Source of the DNA: Actinomyces weissii
GTDB taxonomy: Bacteria; Actinomycetota; Actinomycetes; Actinomycetales; Actinomycetaceae
DNA length: 64,000 bases
Assembly: GCF_016598775.1 (NCBI RefSeq)
Contig: NZ_CP066802.1
Coordinates: 372,001 to 436,000 of the forward strand
Direction: 5' to 3'
The notes under the pieces are model-generated. The model was not told the DNA's origin and made no database searches. It was given only the letters and a program-made list of their open reading frames with translations. A program made the position numbers and the translations under genes. Positions 51,995-59,337 of the stretch are shown one piece after another; positions within the stretch are counted from its first letter, which is position 1; each line of letters starts with the position of its first letter.

Positions 51995-53401
51995 GTGCGC
52001 GTTGTTAGCGTGAAAGGCGTGGCCCTAAGAGAGTTATTGGATGTTCCACTAGCGCGCCTGCGGCACCGGGCGGGCGCGGCCTTCTGCGTGGTGGCGCTCG
52101 CGGGGACGCTCCTGCCCACCGCCGTCGCCGACGAGGTTACCGAGGCCCAGCTCCAGCAGGCCCGGTCCGCCGAGCAGACCACCACCGCCTCCATCGGGGA
52201 GCTGGAAGCGTCCCTGGCCCAGCTCGCCACTGACACGCAGGCCGCCGAGCTGCAGGCCCAGCTCGCCAACCAGCAGTACCTGCGCAGCCAGGATGACCTG
52301 GCCACTGCCCAGGACGCCGCCGTCCAGGCCGCCGACGCCGCTGACCAGGCGGCCGCCGCCACGGAGGTCGCCCGCGGCGCCCTGGCCGACGTCGTGCTCG
52401 CCGCCTACCAGGAGGGGGCCGACCCCCTGCAGTTCCTGGCCCCCTACCTGGGTGCCGGAAGCTTCTTTGAGGTGGCGGAGGCCAAGGCCCACCTGGACCG
52501 GCTGGCGGAGAACACGGACGCCGAGCTGCAGAAGGTCGAGTCCCTGCAGGCCGTGGCCGACACCATGCGCACCCTGGCTGACGCCAAGCAGGGGGCCAAG
52601 CAGGCGGCGCTGGACGAGTCGAGCAGCGCCAAGGCCAGTGCGGACACCGCCGCCAGTACCGCGCGCAGCGCCGAGCAGCAGGCTCAGGACCGTCGCGCCA
52701 CGCTGATCGCCCAGCTGGCCCGGCAGCGGAACACCACGGTCGAGCTGGAGACCCAGCGGCAGGACCAGATCGACGTCGCCCGCAGGCAGGCCCAGGAGGA
52801 GGCTGCCCGCCAGGCGCTGGAGGCGGGGGGTGCCCAGGGTTCTGCGGCCCGGCCCGCACCGCAGGCCTGGCAGGACACAAGCAGCCAGACGCAGCAGCCT
52901 GACGGCGCAGGCGAATCGTGGGGTGGGCTCCCGGAGGCGCCTGCTGCCCCGCAGAGCCAGCCGGAGGAGCCCAGCTGGTCTGAGCCGGAGCCGGAGGAGC
53001 CCAGCTACGAGGAGCCAGCACCCGCGCCTGCCCCCGGATCGAGCCTGGGGGAGCGGGCGGTGCAGATCGCCCTGGGCTACCAGGGGGTGCCCTACGTGTG
53101 GGGCGGGGCCTCCGACTCGGGCGTGGACTGCTCCGGGCTGATGATGGTGGTGTGGGCCAAGCTGGGTATCAACCTGCCGCACTTCGCCGCCTACCAGTAC
53201 AACCGAGGCACCAAGGTGCCGGTAAGCCAGGTCCAGCCGGGGGACATGATCTTCTTCTCCTACGGGGGCGAGGCGGATATCCACCACGTGGCGATGTACG
53301 TGGGCGGCGGCCAGATGATCGAGGCTCCCAAGCCGGGCCTGAGCGTGCGCGTGATCTCCATGCGCTACAGCGAGCTGATGCCCTACGCAGTCCGCCTCTA
53401 A
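51995..53401 (+). CDS. NlpC/P60 peptidoglycan hydrolase (RipA-like)
   Basis: A 468-residue secreted protein. It has a signal peptide ending near LLPTAVADEV, a long coiled-coil domain (about 47-275), a Pro/Glu linker (EEPSWSEPEPEEPSYEEP, 325-343) and an NlpC/P60 domain. In that domain the catalytic Cys is in GVDCSGLMMVVW, the His in IHHVAMYVG, and the third polar residue follows. It cuts D-Glu-mesoDAP or equivalent stem peptides for cell separation. The coiled coil fits activation by FtsEX-type complexes. Starts at GTG 51995, 52010 and 52019 are possible; TAGCGT 7 nt before 52019 favours that one. Confidence 0.92.
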   Translation: MRVVSVKGVALRELLDVPLARLRHRAGAAFCVVALAGTLLPTAVADEVTEAQLQQARSAEQTTTASIGELEASLAQLATDTQAAELQAQLANQQYLRSQDDLATAQDAAVQAADAADQAAAATEVARGALADVVLAAYQEGADPLQFLAPYLGAGSFFEVAEAKAHLDRLAENTDAELQKVESLQAVADTMRTLADAKQGAKQAALDESSSAKASADTAASTARSAEQQAQDRRATLIAQLARQRNTTVELETQRQDQIDVARRQAQEEAARQALEAGGAQGSAARPAPQAWQDTSSQTQQPDGAGESWGGLPEAPAAPQSQPEEPSWSEPEPEEPSYEEPAPAPAPGSSLGERAVQIALGYQGVPYVWGGASDSGVDCSGLMMVVWAKLGINLPHFAAYQYNRGTKVPVSQVQPGDMIFFSYGGEADIHHVAMYVGGGQMIEAPKPGLSVRVISMRYSELMPYAVRL

Positions 53402-53411
53402 CCCCCCTCTC

Positions 53412-53472
53412 CGCGAGACCGGGACATATGCACCGCGAGACCGGTAAGGTGCACCTAAGTTCCTGTGGGTAA
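53412..53472 (+). repeat. Dispersed 22-bp-unit repeat element, copy k
   Basis: GCGAGACCGGGACATATG, GCGAGACCGG, TAAGGTGCACCTAAG dyad and TGTGGGTAA (DnaA-box variant), 10 bp after the NlpC/P60 stop in the same direction. Confidence 0.88.
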
Positions 53473-53599
53473 GTGGTCTCTGAGACGGCGCTGGGCGGCT
53501 GGCAGGCACACGAAGGTCATCGGCCCCTTCCCGACGCCGACGCCGACGCCGCCAGCGCCCCGGTGCTCGTGCGCTGCCAGCCGCCCCCGGCAGCTGTGC

Positions 53600-54100
53600 T
53601 CAGTGCCCCTCGCGGGCCACCCGCTGCGCCTCGCGCTCGTAGGAGCGGCGGATCTCCTCCTCCGCCTCCTCACGCCCCACCCAGTGGGCGCCCTCCACGC
53701 TCTTGCCGGGCTCCAGGTCCTTGTACACCTCAAAGAAGTGCTGGATCTCCAGGCGGTGGAACTCGCTGACGTCCTCGATGTCGGTTCGCCAGGAGGCGCG
53801 CTGGTCCGCGGCGGGTACGCACAGGACCTTGTCGTCGCCGCCCTTCTCGTCGCGCATGCGGAACATGCCCAGGGCGCGGCAGCGGATCAGGCAGCCGGGG
53901 AAGGTCGGCTCCTCCAGCAGCACCAGGGCGTCCAGGGGGTCTCCGTCCTCGCCCAGGGTGCCGTCGATGTAGCCGTAGTCGTCGGGGTAGCGGGTGGAGG
54001 TGAAAAGCATACGGTCCAGGCGGATGCGTCCGGACTCGTGGTCGACCTCGTACTTGTTGCGGTTCCCCTTGGGGATCTCGATGGTGACGTCGAACTCCAC
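53600..54100 (-). CDS. ppa: Inorganic pyrophosphatase
   Basis: A 166-residue family I pyrophosphatase: [43 protein letters not shown] with the active-site Asp residues, and [15 protein letters not shown] [11 protein letters not shown]. It hydrolyses pyrophosphate from biosynthesis and needs Mg2+. It is divergent from dacB, as in many actinobacteria. Confidence 0.97.
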   Translation of the reverse strand: MEFDVTIEIPKGNRNKYEVDHESGRIRLDRMLFTSTRYPDDYGYIDGTLGEDGDPLDALVLLEEPTFPGCLIRCRALGMFRMRDEKGGDDKVLCVPAADQRASWRTDIEDVSEFHRLEIQHFFEVYKDLEPGKSVEGAHWVGREEAEEEIRRSYEREAQRVAREGH

Positions 54101-54467
54101 GGATGCTCCTTGTCTAGTGCCGTCTGGTGCCGGTGGGCAGCACCCGGGCGCGGTGCCGTTGGCCGGTGCCCGGGCGTGGTGCCGTTGGCCGGTGCCTGGG
54201 TGGGGGTCCCTTCCCAGGTCTGGGTCGGGCTCCCCTCCCGGTGGCGGGCCGGTTGGGTGCGTATGGCACTAGTGTGACCCACGAGCGCCGTCCGCGGGAG
54301 CAGCTGGCACATCCGGCACGGCGGCGACGGCGTCGCCCGGCCTGGGTGGCGGCCTCGCTGCAGCGTGCCGGGCCGCCTGGCTCCCGCGTGCCGACGCCCC
54401 GGCCAGCGGTGCCGTCCTGCTGCGGCTGGCCTCTGGATACACTTGCGGGCACACCCAGGAGGGAAGT
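54101..54467. other. ppa-dacB divergent region
   Basis: About 26-bp imperfect tandem units (GGTGCCGTTGGCCGGTGCC at about 54152 and 54178) lie just upstream of ppa. GGATACACTTGC (about 54433) may be the dacB -10 region. No gene is seen. Confidence 0.5.
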
Positions 54468-55853
54468 ATGCGTAAGCGCACCGTGAGGGCCCTGTCTGCC
54501 GCTACGCTCGCCGTCGCTATCGGGTACTACGGGGTGGCTGACGCCCTGGACCTGGTGCCGGGCTTCGTCACGGTAGCTGGCGAGCAGGTAGTTGCCGCGC
54601 CCTTCCCGTCCGTGCACCCGCCTGTCCCGGTCCCGCAGCAGGTGCCTAGGGGTGCGCGCGCGGACGCCCCGCTGCCTGAGCCTGCCCAGGTCACGGCCCT
54701 GGCCAGCGCCTTGGCGGCGAACCCGCTGGTGGGTGGTGGCCGGGTGGGGGTCAGCGTGATCGACGTCGTCACGGGCCAGGAGCTGGCGGACGTGGGGGCG
54801 CGCACGCCGTTGACCCCGGCGTCGTCGGTGAAGCTGCTGACGGCGTGGGCGGCGCTGTCGGTGCTGGGGCCGGACCACACCCTGCAGACCCGCACCACGC
54901 TGTCGCAGGGCACCGTGACGCTGGTGGGTGGCGGGGACGTGCTGCTGGCGGAGGACCAGGGCAGTCCGACGGCGATCGCGGGCCGGGCGGGCCTGGGTGA
55001 CCTGGCGCGCACCACCGCCGAGCAGCTCCAGGCGCAGGGGGTGGCTAGCGTGCGGGTGGCCTTGGACGACACCTTGTTCCAAGGCCCGGACTGGAATGAC
55101 GGCTGGGAGGCAGGGAACGAGGACTTCGTGGCCCGGGTCCAGCCGATCATGGTGGATATCAGTGCGCGCCCTTTTGGCACCTACCCGGCTGACCCGGCCA
55201 TGCAGGCCGCTGAGGTGTTCGTCGAGCACCTGAAGGCGGCGGGCGTGCAGGTGGAGGGCGCCCCGGTGCGGGCGGCCTCCCCGGCGGGGGCGGCGGAGCT
55301 GGCGGCGGTGACCTCCGCGCCGCTGGCGGACGTGATGAGCGTGTCCCTCAAGAAGTCGGACAACACCATGACGGAGGTGGAGGGGCGCCTGCTGGCGGCG
55401 GCCTCGGGCCGGGAGGCCAGCTTCACGGGGGCCACCCAGGCGGTGACGGCCCAGCTCAAGGCGGAGGGCTTTGACCTGACGGGCGTGTCGCTCAAGGATA
55501 CTTCCGGCCTGGCGAAGGCGGATAAGGTCCCGGCGCGCCTGCTGGCCCAGCTGGTGCAGCGGGCGGCCGCGGAGCAGGGCGGCAAGGTGGGGCGCACGGT
55601 GGTGGCGGACCTGCCGGTGGCGGCCCTGGAAGGCACGCTGCATGACCGCTTCCACGGCACGGGGGCGGCGGGGGAGGTGCGCGCCAAGACCGGCTCGCTG
55701 GAGGAGTGCGCCTCCCTGAGCGGCCTGGTGGTCACGGACGGGGGCCGGCTGCTGGCCTACTCGGTGATCGTGGACGGCTTCGCGTCGGGGGGCCTGTGGA
55801 ACGCCCGCAGCGCGGTTGACAACGACTTTGTGGTGCCTTTGAAGGCTTTGTGA
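54468..55853 (+). CDS. dacB: D-alanyl-D-alanine carboxypeptidase/endopeptidase (PBP4)
   Basis: A 461-residue class C penicillin-binding protein. An N-terminal hydrophobic helix (residues 8-25) serves as signal or anchor. SxxK is in ASSVKLL, SxN in KKSDN and KTG in RAKTGSLEE, all present, with the typical large insert between SxxK and SxN. It trims peptidoglycan peptides. The ATG has AGGAGGG at about 7 nt. Its stop overlaps the start of the next gene by 4 nt (GTGA). Confidence 0.95.
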   Translation: MRKRTVRALSAATLAVAIGYYGVADALDLVPGFVTVAGEQVVAAPFPSVHPPVPVPQQVPRGARADAPLPEPAQVTALASALAANPLVGGGRVGVSVIDVVTGQELADVGARTPLTPASSVKLLTAWAALSVLGPDHTLQTRTTLSQGTVTLVGGGDVLLAEDQGSPTAIAGRAGLGDLARTTAEQLQAQGVASVRVALDDTLFQGPDWNDGWEAGNEDFVARVQPIMVDISARPFGTYPADPAMQAAEVFVEHLKAAGVQVEGAPVRAASPAGAAELAAVTSAPLADVMSVSLKKSDNTMTEVEGRLLAAASGREASFTGATQAVTAQLKAEGFDLTGVSLKDTSGLAKADKVPARLLAQLVQRAAAEQGGKVGRTVVADLPVAALEGTLHDRFHGTGAAGEVRAKTGSLEECASLSGLVVTDGGRLLAYSVIVDGFASGGLWNARSAVDNDFVVPLKAL

Positions 55854-57148
55854 GGACGGCGGTGCAGGGGGCAGGCATGTTGGAGGAGGTGCCGGTGGGC
55901 GCGGGGCGGCCTAGTGCGGCCGCGCTGGTGGACTGGCGGGCGGTGGTGCGGCTGGCGACGGCGGCCACGCCCGCTGGGCCGCAGGTGAGTCCGGCGAGCC
56001 GCCGCGCGGTGGTGGCCCTGCTGCGCCGTTCTGCCTTGGAGGCGCCCGCCTGGGTAGCCCAGATCACGGGGCTGCGGCGGGCGGCGCAGGAGGCGGCGGA
56101 GAGCACCCAGGTTCTGGTGGTTGACCGGGCGGGGATGATCATGACGGCGGCGGCGTCCTTGCATCGGCTGCTGGAGGGGGTGCCTGCGCCGGTCCCGGTG
56201 GAGGCAGGCTGGCGGCTGGGGCCGGCACGGGCGGTGGCTTCCGCCCAGTTGGCTGGGCTGCTGGGGCCGTGGTCCACGCGCCTGCTGGGACAGGTGCTGC
56301 CGAGGGAGGCGCTGGTGCCTGCTGGGGCGGTGCCGCTAGACGGCGAGGCCGGTTCGGTGTCCGTCTCTGGTGCGGCGTCTGCGTTGACGGCTGGGGCGCA
56401 GGCTCCTGCGTCTGTCCCGGTCCCGGTGGCGTCTGCGGCGCCGGAGGTTAGGGCTGGGGCGAGTGAAGGTGCGGCGGCGTCGTCAGGGGCAACCGGGAGC
56501 CGGATGCTGCTGGTGGCCCCGAACGTGCTGGCCTTCCAGCAGCGTATGGAGCTGGACCGGCTGGACCTGCCCGCCTGGGTGACCTTGCACGAGGCGACGC
56601 ACGCGGTGCAGCTGGCGCAGGCCCCGTGGCTGGGGGAGTACCTGCGCTCGCGGATGTCGGTGGTGGTGGCGGCCGTGGTGGGGGCCTTGCGGCTGGAGGG
56701 TGGTGGCTCGGGCCCGGGCAGGCTGCTGCGGCTGCTGCACGGGCGGCAGGCGGACCCTTTGGCGGTGGTGCTGGGTGTGGAGGGGCAGCAGGCTTTTGCT
56801 GAGCTCAGTGCGGTGCTGGCGCTGCTGGAGGGGCACGCGGAGGCGGTGCTGGACTCGGTGACGCCTGCGCGCCTGCCTTCGGCACACCGGCTGCGGCAGG
56901 TTATGGCGCACCGTCGGGTGGGTGGCTCGGTGGGGCCGGGGGCTGGTCTGAGCGGCCTGGTAGGCCGTCTGGTGCGTCTGGCGGACAAGGAGGCCCAGTA
57001 CGTGGACGGCGGGGCTTTCGTGCGTGCGGTGCTGTCCCGGGTGGGGCATGAGGGCCTGAACCGGGTGTGGGCGGGGCCTGAGCTGCTGCCCACCCCGGCG
57101 GAGCTGGCGGCGCCGGAGGCCTGGCTGGAGCGGCTGGGCCTGGGCTGA
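55850..57148 (+). CDS. Zinc-dependent metalloprotease-like protein (DUF2342)
   Basis: A 432-residue protein with HEATHAVQ (zincin HExxH) about residue 245 and a possible third ligand in LLEGHAEAVLD. The C-terminal LADKEAQYVDGGAFVRAVL is typical of DUF2342, sometimes named F420-biosynthesis-associated although no role is proven. Residues 145-220 are low complexity. The GTG start is coupled to dacB. In many actinobacteria tilS-hpt-ftsH follow; here the CRISPR locus does instead. The 57149-57315 gap contains no gene. Confidence 0.92.
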   Translation: MRTAVQGAGMLEEVPVGAGRPSAAALVDWRAVVRLATAATPAGPQVSPASRRAVVALLRRSALEAPAWVAQITGLRRAAQEAAESTQVLVVDRAGMIMTAAASLHRLLEGVPAPVPVEAGWRLGPARAVASAQLAGLLGPWSTRLLGQVLPREALVPAGAVPLDGEAGSVSVSGAASALTAGAQAPASVPVPVASAAPEVRAGASEGAAASSGATGSRMLLVAPNVLAFQQRMELDRLDLPAWVTLHEATHAVQLAQAPWLGEYLRSRMSVVVAAVVGALRLEGGGSGPGRLLRLLHGRQADPLAVVLGVEGQQAFAELSAVLALLEGHAEAVLDSVTPARLPSAHRLRQVMAHRRVGGSVGPGAGLSGLVGRLVRLADKEAQYVDGGAFVRAVLSRVGHEGLNRVWAGPELLPTPAELAAPEAWLERLGLG

Positions 57149-57315
57149 GGCGCTTGCCGGGGTGCGCGGGCGGCAGCGGCTGGCGAGGAGCGCCGCTCCA
57201 GGCTCCAGGTGGGCCGGTGCCCTTGGCCGTGGTGGTTGAGGGGCTGGTGCGGGTCTGGGCGGCTACCGGTTCTGGGGGCGGTCTGGGCTTGTGCTGGTTT
57301 ACGGCGGGTGCTGGC

Positions 57316-58122
57316 TCAGGCTGGGTCGGGCACCACGTCCAGGGCCCCCATGCCGTAGGCGCTGTGGGAGCCGACGTTGGTGTAGCTCGCCAGGGCCATG
57401 AGCTGGGAGAAGACGGCGGTGGTGGCGTCGGGGCGGCCGGTGACTCTCAGTGAGCCGGTGCGGGCCTGGATGCTGCGGGAGGCCAGGCGGCCGCGCCCGT
57501 CGTCGTGAGGCATGCCGAGGCTGATGGTGCTGACCTGGGTGTGGTCCACGGTGGTGAGCAGGTGCTCCAGCAGGTGCCGGTCGGGCAGGTGGGGGCAGGT
57601 GGTGGGGGAGTGCTGGCGCCAGCGGGCGTGGAGGCTGGTGGCGATCGAGGCGGCTTCCAGGTTGGTGTGGTGGCGGCCGTGGGAGGTCAGGACGGTGGGT
57701 GTCTGCAGGGTGACGGTCCAGGAGGTGTGCTGGGTGGTGGCGGCGATGTCCTGCCAGGTGGTCTGTTGCAGGAGCTGCGCGTCGACGGCGATGGCGGTCG
57801 GGGTGGTGGGGCCGCCGTCCCCTAGGGGCAGGACCCCGCCCCAGGCGAGCCAGGCCTCCAGGGTGCCTAGCAGGCGGTCGTCCAGGACTCTTAGCTCGAA
57901 GCCGAGCTGGTGGCTGGTGCTGGTGACCTGGCCGATGGCGTAGGGCTTGGGGGTGGGGGAGCTGTGTGGGGGCCGGTGGGCGAGGGTGGGGTGGGTGGCG
58001 GCGCGTTCGGGGGTGAGGCCTGCGGGCAGGTCCAGGACGTGGCCCCAGGCGGCGTGCACGCGCCGGGGGGTGAGCCGGGTGCCGGGTGGGGCGTCGAAGG
58101 AGATGTAGAGGCTGCTGGGCAC
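57316..58122 (-). CDS. cas6: CRISPR-associated endoribonuclease Cas6
   Basis: A 268-residue RAMP protein with a ferredoxin-like start (SLYISFDAPPGTRLTP), a possible catalytic His in RRVHAAWGH (His23 or His28), and the C-terminal glycine-rich loop VGSHSAYGMG (250-259) that marks Cas6. It should cut the precursor of the repeats within or below the GCACCT-GT-AGGTGC hairpin to give crRNAs. GTG at 58122 was chosen since AGGAGGG lies 5 nt upstream; the frame is open further but that DNA is the leader of array 1. It is transcribed away from the arrays and is the only processing gene seen. It is separate, not fused to RT-Cas1. Confidence 0.9.
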   Translation of the reverse strand: MPSSLYISFDAPPGTRLTPRRVHAAWGHVLDLPAGLTPERAATHPTLAHRPPHSSPTPKPYAIGQVTSTSHQLGFELRVLDDRLLGTLEAWLAWGGVLPLGDGGPTTPTAIAVDAQLLQQTTWQDIAATTQHTSWTVTLQTPTVLTSHGRHHTNLEAASIATSLHARWRQHSPTTCPHLPDRHLLEHLLTTVDHTQVSTISLGMPHDDGRGRLASRSIQARTGSLRVTGRPDATTAVFSQLMALASYTNVGSHSAYGMGALDVVPDPA

Positions 58123-58226
58123 CGTGCCCTCCTGGTGTGCCGCTGTGGGGAGCTGTGTGCGGGGTAGGGCTAATTGTGTACCGGGGGGCCGTTCTTCGCA
58201 TGGGGGTGGGGAATGATGCTTCGGGG

Positions 58227-58475
58227 GCGACAGAGACTTTGCTGGGAGTTTGCTGTGTGTTTGCTGGTTGGGGTGTTTGGAGGGGGACTTTCTGGCTTGG
58301 TCTCGTTGGAAGTCGGTGGCTGGGGGTGGTTTTGGGGCGTCGGTGGCGCTTGGCTTGATTGGGCCGAAAAGTGGGTATAGTGGGGGTGTGCTGGCCGGTC
58401 CTGTGGGGTGCTTGCGGGGCCAGTGGCGCTCTGGGTCCTGGAAGTGGCGTGATTGCAAGGCTTCTGGGGGCCAGG
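58227..58475 (+). promoter_or_regulatory. CRISPR leader of array 1
   Basis: The 235 bp at 58241-58475 match the leader of array 2 (61996-62230) at all but three positions. TATAGT (58376-58381) with TTGATT (58355-58360) 15 bp upstream is the likely promoter, placing transcription start about 90 nt before the first repeat. TTGCTGTGTGTTTGCTGG and G-rich tracts may be integration or host-factor sites. Confidence 0.85.
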
Positions 58476-59307
58476 GTCAGGAAGCACCACGCACCTGTAG
58501 GTGCATTAAGGCCGGTGGGCTATTTTCTGGTGGGCTTAGGGCGCATCGTCAGGAGGCACCACGCACCTGTAGGTGCATTAAGACTACCCCATTAGCACGC
58601 CCAAGTAGAGCTCGTTGCGTCAGGAAGCACCACGCACCTGTAGGTGCATTAAGACGCCATGATCACTTCTCCTTGTTCGTGATGTCGTTGGTCAGGAAGC
58701 ACCTCGCACCTGTAGGTGCATTAAGACCCCTTTTTGCCTGGGCAGACATATCCAGCCGATCCGTCAGGAAGCACCACGCACCTGTAGGTGCATTAAGACT
58801 GCGTCCACGCCTCCAGGAAGACGCCTTCGTGCTCGTCAGGAAGCACCACGCACCTGTAGGTGCATTAAGACCCACGAAGAGCCTGACCGGCCTCTTGTCC
58901 CCGACGAGTCAGGAAGCACCACGCACCTGTAGGTGCATTAAGACCGACCAGGCTTCTGCCCGTGAAGGGAGACGGTGACCGGTCAGGAAGCACCACGCAC
59001 CTGTAGGTGCATTAAGACAACGCCCTGGTCGTCAACCATGTCGGTGCCGTATCGTCAGGAAGCACCACGCACCTGTAGGTGCATTAAGACGATTCTTTTC
59101 TGGATTACCAGCTGGCGGAATCTAACGTCAGGAAGCGCCACGCACCTGTAGGTGCATTAAGACGCTCCTATTCTCTCTGCTTGTCAAGATGCACTTCTGT
59201 CAGGAAGTGCCACGCACCTGTAGGTGCATTAAGACTGGAGGTAGGAAATTAGGTCAGAGAACCCCGACGCGTCAGGAATCACCTCGCACCTGTAGATGCA
59301 TTAGGGG
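58476..59307 (+). CRISPR. CRISPR array 1: 12 repeats, 11 spacers
   Basis: The 37-nt repeat starts GTCAGGAAGCACCACG, contains the palindrome GCACCTGTAGGTGC and ends ATTAAGAC. Repeats begin at 58476, 58548, 58619, 58691, 58763, 58835, 58908, 58982, 59054, 59127, 59199 and 59271. Spacers are 34-37 nt. The first repeat has AAGGC for AAGAC and the second AGGAGGC for AGGAAGC. The last two or three are increasingly degenerate (59127, 59199, 59271), marking the trailer end. The leader-proximal mutations suggest that no recent acquisition has occurred here. No two spacers in this array are the same. Confidence 0.97.
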
Positions 59308-59337
59308 TCCTCTTCAGGTTTGATCGGCTCTGCCTAG

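Noticed and set aside
58123..58458. N-terminal extension of cas6 into the leader
   Set aside because: That DNA is the CRISPR leader, repeated before array 2 without a cas6; the extension is Pro/Lys-rich and a good ribosome-binding site precedes GTG 58122.
58250..58978. Frames through the CRISPR arrays with RKHHAPVGALR or QEAPRTCRCIK repeats
   Set aside because: They are translations of the CRISPR repeat, not proteins.
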